A program made the translations under genes and the position numbers. Of a DNA stretch of 8,958 nucleotides, positions 1-7,200 are shown in pieces. Source of the stretch: an uncultured Roseburia sp. (GTDB lineage: Bacteria > Bacillota > Clostridia > Lachnospirales > Lachnospiraceae); the NCBI GenBank assembly GCA_934358955.1, contig CAKRLC010000107.1, forward strand, positions 1 to 8,958, given 5' to 3'. The notes under the pieces are model-generated. The model was not told the origin of the DNA. It saw nothing but the letters and a program-made list of their open reading frames with translations, and made no database searches. Each line of letters begins with the position of its first letter. Positions within the stretch are counted from its first letter, which is position 1.

Positions 1-67
1 GAACCCACACGATATTGCTACCACAGGCACCTGAAGCCTGCGCGTCTGCCAATTCCGCCACTCCTGC
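1..67 (-). tRNA. tRNA-Leu (anticodon CAG), 3' end cut by window edge
   Basis: Read on the minus strand, the gene starts GCAGGAG (5' half of the acceptor stem), followed by a D arm GCG...GGCAGA...CGC. The anticodon arm is CAGGC-TTCAGGT-GCCTG, whose seven-base loop holds CAG. A long variable arm of about 15 bases follows, as expected for a class II tRNA such as Leu. The sequence stops in the T arm (GGGTTC), so the 3' T-arm half, acceptor strand and any CCA lie outside the window. It would decode CUG (and possibly other CUN) leucine codons. The D-arm sequence and the long variable arm fit Leu better than Ser. Confidence 0.93.
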
Positions 68-78
68 GAACAAGCAAT

Positions 79-107
79 ATTATATCCCGATATCGTTTGT
101 TTGTCAA
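79..107 (-). promoter_or_regulatory. Consensus sigma-A promoter of the tRNA-Leu gene
   Basis: On the minus strand TTGACA (102-107) is followed by exactly 17 bp and then TATAAT (79-84). Both hexamers match the consensus fully. The -10 box ends 11 bases before the tRNA 5' end at 67, so initiation would leave a 5' leader of only a few bases for RNase P to remove. Whether further tRNAs follow to the left cannot be seen. Confidence 0.88.
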
Positions 108-180
108 GCGCTATTTTAATATTTTTTGAAATTTTAGAATTATTGCTATTTTATGAAATATTATAACATTAGGCACAATT
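108..180. other. AT-rich intergenic spacer downstream of fructokinase
   Basis: This AT-rich stretch lies between the fructokinase stop codon and the tRNA promoter. I see no convincing GC-rich hairpin with a T-run, so there is no recognisable intrinsic terminator for the fructokinase. Read-through into the tRNA gene, which lies in the same orientation, is possible. Confidence 0.5.
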
Positions 181-1080
181 TTAACATAAAACATGGCTGT
201 TTTGCGATTCTTTCCATGCCTGTATGCCAAGGCACACTGCTCCAAGAATTCCGGGATTCTCACCCAGCCCCGGTGCCACAATATAATCTTCGATATGTTC
301 TAAAATCATACTGTGATGAATATAACCATTCAAAAGTTCTTTTGTCTTTTCACGTACCATAGGAAACAGCTGTTCCTGATGCATGACACCGCCCCAGAGA
401 ATGATTTTCTGTGGTGAATAGGTAAGGATATAATTCACGATTGCTTCTGCAATATAAAAGGCTTCCAGTTCCCAGACCTCTTTTTTCCCAGACAGCTCTT
501 TTGCACTCTTTCCCCAGCGTTTTTCAATTGCCGGACCACTCGCAAGCCCTTCAAAGCAGCTTTTATGATAAGGGCATCCACCTTCAAAAGAGTCTTTCGG
601 ATGACGTGGCAATAACATATGCCCCGCTTCCGGATGTACTAGTCCATGCAGCAACTTTCCATTGCAATAAACGCCTGCCCCGATGCCGGTCCCAATCGTA
701 ATGTAAATGGCACAATCATAGCCCTTTGCTGCTCCATATACAACTTCGCCTAATACTGCCCCATTGACATCCGTATCAAATCCAATCGGCACATGCAATG
801 CATCCTCAAAGCTTTTCACGATTGGATAATTTTTCCATGCCAGTTTTGGCGTTTCTGTAATATATCCATAAGTCCAAGAAGTCGGATCCGGATCGATCGG
901 TCCAAAGCATCCGATCCCCAGTGCCTCTATTTTCCATTTTTTAAAATAATCGAACATCTCCGGAATCGTCATTTCCGGTGTTTTGGTTGGTATTGTCATG
1001 CGATCGATAAGCTTTCCTGCTTCGTCCGCAACTGCACATACCATTTTCGTTCCGCCTGCTTCTATTCCACCAATCAGCAT
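181..1080 (-). CDS. ROK-family fructokinase (zinc-containing sugar kinase)
   Basis: Cytosolic kinase of 299 residues, the usual family length, predicted to phosphorylate fructose (perhaps also mannose) to the 6-phosphate with ATP. The phosphate loop EAGGTK is at residues 7-12. DTDVNGA at 102-108 contains the catalytic aspartate (D104), and TIGTGIGAG at 128-136 is the second nucleotide-binding loop. The ROK zinc site is visible as HPEAGH (149-154) followed by C169, H172 and C175. There is no N-terminal helix-turn-helix, so this is a kinase rather than a ROK repressor. The ATG at 1080 is preferred because AGGAG (1089-1093) stands 8 bases upstream. A GTG at 1104 would put that site inside the coding region. 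It appears monocistronic, with no sugar transporter or hydrolase beside it, so the substrate rests on family resemblance (ScrK/YdhR/GmuE type). Confidence 0.9.
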   Translation of the reverse strand: MLIGGIEAGGTKMVCAVADEAGKLIDRMTIPTKTPEMTIPEMFDYFKKWKIEALGIGCFGPIDPDPTSWTYGYITETPKLAWKNYPIVKSFEDALHVPIGFDTDVNGAVLGEVVYGAAKGYDCAIYITIGTGIGAGVYCNGKLLHGLVHPEAGHMLLPRHPKDSFEGGCPYHKSCFEGLASGPAIEKRWGKSAKELSGKKEVWELEAFYIAEAIVNYILTYSPQKIILWGGVMHQEQLFPMVREKTKELLNGYIHHSMILEHIEDYIVAPGLGENPGILGAVCLGIQAWKESQNSHVLC

Positions 1081-1110
1081 CTTATTTTCTCCTTTAGAAT
1101 TCACAAATAA

Positions 1111-1140
1111 ATTATATTTTTCTTAATTTCTATGTTACAA
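1111..1140 (-). promoter_or_regulatory. Putative promoter of the fructokinase gene
   Basis: On the minus strand TTGTAA (1135-1140) is followed by 18 bp and a perfect TATAAT (1111-1116). The -10 box lies about 30 bases ahead of the ATG at 1080, leaving a short leader with the AGGAG site. The box positions overlap those of the opposite-strand trmO promoter, so both cannot be occupied by polymerase at once. Confidence 0.55.
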
Positions 1141-1141
1141 T
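1113..1141 (+). promoter_or_regulatory. Putative extended -10 promoter of trmO
   Basis: TGTTACAAT (1133-1141) reads as an extended -10 element, TG-n-TACAAT. The -35 position about 17 bp upstream holds only an AT-rich, poorly matching hexamer, which is typical for extended -10 promoters. It would start transcription near 1148, about 40 bases before the trmO ATG. Confidence 0.42.
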
Positions 1142-1187
1142 CTTTTCTAAGACATAAAACATTTGAATATGAAATGAGGTTACTTCT

Positions 1188-1865
1188 ATGCAATTAAAAG
1201 AAATCGCAAAAATATATACCGGTTTTCCGGAAAAATTCGGTATTCCGCGTCAGAGCGGTCTCGTCGAAGGTCTGACCGGCACGATCATTTTCCATCCGGA
1301 ATATCGCAATCCGGATGCTGTGCGCGGAATGAGTGATTTTTCCCATCTGTGGCTCATCTGGGGTTTTTCCAAAGCAAAAAAAGACAACTGGGCTGCAACC
1401 GTCGCTCCACCACGTCTTGGCGGACGTATCCGCATGGGTGTCTTCGCGACACGTTCTCCCTTTCGTCCAAATGCGCTTGGTCTCTCCTCTGTCCGGCTGG
1501 AATCTGTTGCCATCGATGAAAAGCTTGGGCCTGTGATCACCGTATCCGGCATAGATATGTTAAATGAGACTCCGATTTATGATATCAAACCTTATCTGCC
1601 GCATGTAGACAGCCATCCGGATGCCATTGGCGGCTTTGCCTCTGCAGTTGAAAAAAATCTGCTTGAAATCCGGTTTCCAGAGGAGCTTCTTGAAAAAATC
1701 GAAGACTGTGACAAAAAAACGGTCCTCGCTCTTCTTTCCGAAGATCCAAGGGACCGTTTTATCCACGATGAAAACCGTATTTGGGGTTTTACCTATCGCA
1801 ATTATAATATCCGGTTTCAGGTACAGGACTCCGTTCTCATTGTACGCGAAGTTCAGCTTCTATAA
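1188..1865 (+). CDS. trmO: tRNA (adenine-N6)-methyltransferase TrmO (TsaA/YaeB family)
   Basis: Protein of 225 residues. Family knowledge: TrmO uses S-adenosylmethionine to methylate t6A37 in certain threonine tRNAs, giving m6t6A beside the anticodon. It is a small beta-barrel methyltransferase, not a Rossmann enzyme. The family signatures appear in order: FGIPRQSGL (17-25), DFSHLWLIWGF (50-60), GVFATRSPFRPNALGLS (84-100) and GIDMLNETPIYDIKPYLP (121-138). A C-terminal domain follows with DPR at 187-189. Length is close to that of E. coli YaeB. The start is fixed by GAGGT (1176-1180), 7 bases before the ATG. It is the only plus-strand gene here and overlaps the oppositely oriented methyltransferase gene by 13 bp. 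No terminator is visible after it. Confidence 0.92.
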   Translation: MQLKEIAKIYTGFPEKFGIPRQSGLVEGLTGTIIFHPEYRNPDAVRGMSDFSHLWLIWGFSKAKKDNWAATVAPPRLGGRIRMGVFATRSPFRPNALGLSSVRLESVAIDEKLGPVITVSGIDMLNETPIYDIKPYLPHVDSHPDAIGGFASAVEKNLLEIRFPEELLEKIEDCDKKTVLALLSEDPRDRFIHDENRIWGFTYRNYNIRFQVQDSVLIVREVQLL

Positions 1866-3346
1866 CCAATAATATACAGGGCATCATTCGTCTTTTTACG
1901 GATAATAAATTCCTGTATCAGACGATATTCCGGACGAAGCCGCAACTGCTTCTTAATAAATCCCGACTCATTGGAATATAAGATCATGACCGCATCCTCT
2001 GCCAGAACGCTTTTTGATTTTTCGAAAAATTCCCCGTAAAAAGAATCCATCTCCTCTTTGGTCTTTTTCCCGCGTGATGGCAGATTGCTTATGATCTCAT
2101 CAAATTTATAATCATGTTTAAAATCCATGTAGTCTCTATGTATAAAATTGATGCGTTCCCCTGCCAGTGACGCATTTTCACGCGCCATCTCGATTGCTTC
2201 CCCAAAGATATCAATTCCATATTTTTCCCTGGCCGGAACACAGATATCGCGTTCGATCAGCATCGTACCTACTCCGCAGCACGGATCAAGGATCTGTGCA
2301 TCTTCCTTCAGATATGGCTTGGCAAGGCGCACCAGCATCGCTGCATTCGCCGGATGGATTGACATTGCTACTGCATTCTTCCTGTAGGAAAATCTCTTCC
2401 AAGGAATCGTATATAATTTCAGAAATGGGACAAAACCGCCATCCTTTGTCTCGATCAGACGTATTTCCACTTCATAATCCTTTGTTGAATTCATCAGCTT
2501 CCAATCAGATGCCTTCTCAAGTGCAATTCCAAGCTTTTTGGTAAATTCAACCTTCGGCTCACTTGTTTTCAATTCCAGACGGAAATAATAAGGAGCTTCT
2601 CCACCATGACATTCTGTTAAAAATGCAAAAAGATCTGATTCCCATAATGCTCTTGCAGCTGCTTCTGCCTTTTCCGGCAGTTTTTCCCTGACATGGATCG
2701 GAAATAATAATTCCCGGTAAGTCCGTAGCTTTGCAAACGGCATAACCTCTCTGGAAAAAATCTTTACCCCTAGCGGATGAAGCTCTGCCCGTCTCTGGAC
2801 CGATGCACCGATCTCACGCACTTCTGAGAGAGTCACCTCACGCTGCTCACGGTTTGTAGTAAGAAGCATCTCGTGCGGATTGGTAAATCCGGTAAACGGA
2901 TGCTTTTTGATTCCTTCTTCTTTTAAAACAATCCTGCTCAATTCCCGTATCTCTTCATTGCGGTGTTTTTTTTCTTCCTCAGCCACCGGCTGCTGCTTCA
3001 ATTCTTCCAGACGTTCTTTAAAATATTCAAGATATTCAGACGCGTCCAGCTTTCCAAGTGCTGCCAGATAAGAACTGCGTACGAATAATGTCTTTTCCTT
3101 CTGATATGCCGTCAGGAGGTCTTCATCTGCCTCCTGCAGCTTCAGGTCGCCGATCAGTAACGCGGCATTCTTTCTTGTCTTGGCATCCTCATCTTCCAAA
3201 AATCCCACAAGAACTTCCTGCAATCCTGGCTGTTGCAGCAGTTCTTCTTTCTTTTTGTCTTCTTTTATCTCACTGCGGATCGCACTTAACGTCTCTCTTA
3301 CTGACTCTTTGTTTTTTAATTTTTCAAACTGTTCTTTCAAAATCAT
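1853..3346 (-). CDS. HEAT-like repeat / SAM-dependent RNA methyltransferase (RlmL/Trm14-like)
   Basis: Protein of 497 residues in two parts. Residues about 1-145 are helical and charged, with a HEAT-like stretch at 41-110 (for example KTRKNAALLIGDL and FVRSSYLAALGKL). Residues about 330-497 form a Rossmann methyltransferase with motif I DPCCGVGTMLIE (354-365), acidic motif II YGIDI (376-380), RDYMDF (404-409) and a catalytic motif IV reading NLPSR (421-425). Motif I is of the RlmL/TrmN/Trm14 guanosine-N2 methyltransferase type, so an RNA base substrate is likely but unproven. The middle region (150-325) may correspond to a diverged RNA-binding domain; I cannot see a clear THUMP. The ATG at 3346 has a weak, close site (AAAAAGGG, spacing 3). 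The gene lies 45 bp after the amidase and may be read from the operon or from its own promoter. Its 3' end overlaps trmO. Confidence 0.78.
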   Translation of the reverse strand: MILKEQFEKLKNKESVRETLSAIRSEIKEDKKKEELLQQPGLQEVLVGFLEDEDAKTRKNAALLIGDLKLQEADEDLLTAYQKEKTLFVRSSYLAALGKLDASEYLEYFKERLEELKQQPVAEEEKKHRNEEIRELSRIVLKEEGIKKHPFTGFTNPHEMLLTTNREQREVTLSEVREIGASVQRRAELHPLGVKIFSREVMPFAKLRTYRELLFPIHVREKLPEKAEAAARALWESDLFAFLTECHGGEAPYYFRLELKTSEPKVEFTKKLGIALEKASDWKLMNSTKDYEVEIRLIETKDGGFVPFLKLYTIPWKRFSYRKNAVAMSIHPANAAMLVRLAKPYLKEDAQILDPCCGVGTMLIERDICVPAREKYGIDIFGEAIEMARENASLAGERINFIHRDYMDFKHDYKFDEIISNLPSRGKKTKEEMDSFYGEFFEKSKSVLAEDAVMILYSNESGFIKKQLRLRPEYRLIQEFIIRKKTNDALYIIGYRS

Positions 3347-3388
3347 ATTCCCTTTTTATTGTTCTATATCGTGATCTCATCACCCATC

Positions 3389-3417
3389 ATTCTAATTTAT
3401 TTCCTGCTTTTTTTCAA
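3389..3417 (-). promoter_or_regulatory. Possible internal promoter for the methyltransferase gene
   Basis: On the minus strand TTGAAA (3412-3417) is followed by 17 bp and TAGAAT (3389-3394); each hexamer matches the sigma-A consensus at five of six positions. The -10 box covers the amidase stop codon. Initiation near 3382 would give the methyltransferase a leader of about 35 bases, letting it be expressed apart from the transporter genes. Confidence 0.42.
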
Positions 3418-4183
3418 TACCATAGGTATCAATATACGTCAGAAGGTCTTCCTTAAACTGTGACCATGCATCCGGGTTTTCCACATAGTATTTTGGGCAA
3501 TTCTTACCTGTCACATCATAATGTCTTATCACCTGCTCAGTGGTCAGATCATAACGTCCCATCAGCCAGGCTGTAAGCTCTGTCAGTGACTCATATGTTG
3601 CATCCGTAAACTTTCCGCTATCATCCGGAATACAGCATTCGATAGAAATCGTATCATTGTTCCTGTCATTTGATGCATAGGAAATCTCATTACACGGAAT
3701 GCACTGAATAATCTCTCCCTCGATTCCGATCACAAAATGACTGCTCGCATAGGTTTCCTTTGTCTGCGCAAGGCTTTCAAAGTAACTGCGGTTCTGCTCT
3801 GCAGAAGTTCCCGGATTTGCCGTATAATGGATCACAATGCCATTTACCGTATCAATAGCCAGCTGCGGTCTTGAATATTCATTCGGAGTCAGCAGTTCTA
3901 CTGTAAAATCCGGTGATGCTTCAATATATTTTGTTTGTTCTACGGTCATTTGTGCCGGAGCACTCTGCCTGTTTTTTAACTTTTGCACCAGGGAAATTCC
4001 TCCTGCTATTACAAGCAGAAGCAGGACAAGTAAAAGGGCTCTTGCAAAAATCTGCTGCCGTCTTCTTCGCTTTGCACGCCGCCGTCTCTCTGCAAGTTTT
4101 TTCCTTTTCTGCTCCCTTTCCCATTTTTCTTCTCTTTCGATTCTCTCAGCCCTGTTTTCTGGCTGAAGTTTATTCTGCTTCAT
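3392..4183 (-). CDS. Membrane-anchored N-acetylmuramoyl-L-alanine amidase (Amidase_2 / PGRP fold)
   Basis: Protein of 263 residues expected to cut the amide bond between N-acetylmuramic acid and L-alanine in peptidoglycan. Residues 1-48 are very basic (21 Lys/Arg, including RRRRAKRRRRQQ). A single hydrophobic segment at about 47-66 lacks an obvious cleavage site, so a type II membrane protein with the enzyme outside is predicted. The catalytic domain (about 105-250) has H119 (IVIHYTAN), SSHF at 147-150, and HYDVTGKNCP with H221, K227 and C229. The spacing of H221, K227 and C229 matches the second zinc histidine, catalytic lysine and zinc cysteine of T7 lysozyme. AAGGA (4191-4195) lies 7 bases before the ATG. 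The gene starts 34 bp after the permease, which suggests co-transcription. No cell-wall binding repeats are present, so anchoring is by the membrane segment. Confidence 0.88.
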   Translation of the reverse strand: MKQNKLQPENRAERIEREEKWEREQKRKKLAERRRRAKRRRRQQIFARALLLVLLLLVIAGGISLVQKLKNRQSAPAQMTVEQTKYIEASPDFTVELLTPNEYSRPQLAIDTVNGIVIHYTANPGTSAEQNRSYFESLAQTKETYASSHFVIGIEGEIIQCIPCNEISYASNDRNNDTISIECCIPDDSGKFTDATYESLTELTAWLMGRYDLTTEQVIRHYDVTGKNCPKYYVENPDAWSQFKEDLLTYIDTYGIEKKQEIN

Positions 4184-4217
4184 CTTTTTATCCTTATTTC
4201 ATTTCTCGTATACCTTG

Positions 4218-7200
4218 TTATTCAACACTCTTTAGTGATTCGATCATATCTATTTTTTTCATCTTCCAATGCATTACAATATTGACAATAATTGAAAAGC
4301 CGATGGTAAGTAAAATACTAAAGATATAACTTTTTGTATAAATCTGCCGTCCAAACATCATGATATCAAGTTCTGCTGTCAGGATAACAAATCGATGCAG
4401 CCATATGCCGAAGAAAATGCCAAAAATCGTACCAAGCACCGTCAGCATAATGTTTTCCCTAAATACATACATTGATATTTCTCCATCATAAAAACCAAGT
4501 ACTTTCAAAGTCGCTAATTCCCTCTGACGTTCACTGATATTGATGTTATTTAAGTTATACAGAACGATAAATGCCAGCAGGCCTGCCGACACGACAAGCA
4601 CATAAGTAACAATATTCATACTTGTGATCATTGATTCTATGCGGTCTGATATTGTACGTGTAAAGGTGATTCCTGACACAGCACTGGTATCAAGATATTT
4701 TGCTGAAAAATCATTTTCATAAGAAATATCTTTTGCATCATTATTTACGACGAATATCTCATCATATGTAACATCTTTGTCAAATAATGACTGGTAGCAT
4801 TTCGGTGTCATATAAACATAATGAAAATAATAATTTTCCGCAATGTGCATTACCTTAACCGGTTTATAATTCAGGCTTGAAACCTCAAGATAAATATCAT
4901 CTCCCTCAGACAGATCCAGCAAGGTCGCCAGCTTTTCTGTAATGACCACGCCTTCATCATCTAATGTGTATTTTTTCCCGGATATGCGGTTCTGCAAAGA
5001 GACAAATTCATCTAACTGATCTGCATTGGATGGTACGAATAAATAGGTGCTCTGTTTCTTTTCTCCATCCGTACTGCTGCTCGCATCAATCGTAGATTCA
5101 TGGCTAAACATAGCTGCTTTTACCTCAGGCTCCTTAAGAACACTGTCTAAAACCTCCTGCTTTTCTTCCTCTGTGTCCACATCGGCCAGCGTCATCTTTA
5201 CCTGATAGGTATGAATGAAATTATATTGCCGATCACCGATCGTCATAATAGAGTCTTTTACACCAAATCCAACAAGCAGTAATCCCATACAGCCACCAAT
5301 GCCCAGTATCGTCATAAACAGACGTTTCTTATACCGGAACAGATTTCGCACTGCTGCTTTATTAGAAAAATTAAGATGTTTCCATATAAATGTGACTCTT
5401 TCTAAAAAAACACGTTTTCCAATTTTTGGTGCAGCCGGTCTCATCAATTCCGCCGGTGCAGCAAGAAGTTCTTTATAACATGCTGCAAGCGTTGCGACGG
5501 TTGTACTGACAACCGCAGCAATCATTGCGATCAGCGAATATTTTAAATGGATCGGTGTCACAAAATCTGTCAATGTAGCATATGCGATTTTATAAGCATT
5601 CATAATGACTGCCGGAAAAATAATCTGCCCAATGAAAGTACCGACCGTACCGCCTAACATCGTAGCAAGAAATGCATACATAACATATTTTGCTGCTATA
5701 CTCGATTTACTATATCCTAATGCTTTCAGCGTACCTATCTGAACACGTTCTTCTTCCACCATTCTTGTCATCGTTGTCAAACTGACAAGCGCTGCCACTA
5801 AGAAAAATATGACAGGAAAAACATTTCCAATATTCCCGATACGTTCCGAATCCTGGGCATATGCAACACATGTCGAGATATAATTACGGTCAAGTACATA
5901 CCACTCCGGTACTTTGATGTCGGCCAGATCTGCTTTTGCCTGGACAATCTCTGCTTTCGCATCCTCAAGTTTTGGATGATTTTCTTCATATTCCGCATTG
6001 TATTCAGCCTGCCCGTCTATCAGCTTCTGCTCATTTTCTGCAATTTCATTCTTTGCATCTGCAAGTTTTTTCTCATTTTTATTTATTTTTGACTGTGCAT
6101 CATTTAATTTTTTCTCGTTTTCTGCAATTTCGGTTTTTGCCGAAATAAGAGATGCTTCATTTTCTGCTATCGTATTTTGTGCAGAAGATAATTCCTGCTC
6201 TTTGGCTGATACCGTCTGTTTTGCTTCGGCTAACACTTGCTTTTGTGCATCAAGCTTCGCCTGATTTGAATTCAATGCTGACAGATTCTCTTCATATGCT
6301 GACACTCCTGCTGTGTAATCTGCCAACCCACTGTCATAGGTTGCTTTTAATGTTTTAAGCTCTGCCCACTTTGCATCTAACGCTGTTTTTCCTTGTGTAT
6401 ACGCTGCTTCATTTTGCAAAAGCAGTGCCTCATTTTGATCAAACTCTGCAATGCCAGCCTTCATCGCATCTCTTTGCGCGATCAGATTCTGCATCTGAAG
6501 GTTTAATGTCTGCCAGTCTTCGCTCCCCTCTGCAAGAAGGTCCATCTGTGCCCGAAGTGCCGCTATTTGTGTGTCAAGTGTTGCAACAAGCCCTCTGTAT
6601 GTGTCAATCTGCCCACGATTTGCTTCAAGCTCCGTTCTTGCCTGTTTCAAAGCCTCACCAGACGCATCAAGTTCCGCCTGGCTGGCATTTAAGGCTTCTT
6701 CCATCTGTTTTATACCTGAATTTAATGTTTCTAATCCTGTTTTAGCATCGGCAAGCTGTGCTGCAGCAGCCTCCAGCTTTTGTCTTCCATTATTTAATTC
6801 CGTATCGTAGACTGCGATCGAAGCCTCACCATCTGAGATCTGCCATTTCGCCTGATTGATCTGATTTTTTCCGTCTTCCAGCTGCGTTTTTGCATCTGTC
6901 AGCTTCTGTTCACCATCCGCTACTTTTTCCTTCGCTGAGTCAAGTTCCTTTTTTCCGTCACTGACCTGCGTTTTTGCATCGGCAAGCTGTGCCTGGCCAT
7001 CTGCAACTTCCTGCTTTGCATCTGCAAGCTGTTCCCATCCATCCTCTAATTCCTGTTTTGCATCAGCAAGTTTTTGTTCTCCATCCGTTACTTCAGATTC
7101 TGCATCCTCTATCGCATTCTGTGCTTCATGGACAACTTCGGCATAACGTATCTCACATTGCTTTCCTGCAATATCTTTTATTTTTTGTGTTACTTCATCA

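Noticed and set aside
181..1080. ROK protein acting as a transcriptional repressor
   Set aside because: There is no N-terminal helix-turn-helix; the protein begins directly with the phosphate-binding loop.
1081..1104. Longer fructokinase starting at GTG 1104
   Set aside because: The added eight codons contain the AGGAG ribosome binding site for the ATG at 1080, and the family starts right at the MLIGGIEAGGTK-like segment.
1849..1861. GAAG/CTTC hairpin at the trmO end as a terminator
   Set aside because: The stem is only four pairs and is not followed by a T-run on either strand.
3371..3383. Small palindrome GTGAT-CTC-ATCAC between amidase and methyltransferase genes
   Set aside because: A five-pair stem without a T-run is too weak for a terminator, and there is no independent support for an operator.
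5998..6264. Open frames on the plus strand across the permease coiled-coil region
   Set aside because: They are antisense to the highly repetitive, stop-poor coiled-coil codons, lack ribosome binding sites and give low-complexity Ser/Phe-rich products.
6750..7085. CRISPR-like regular repeats
   Set aside because: The 42-bp period is in frame, has no spacers and encodes a continuous 14-residue protein repeat inside an intact gene.
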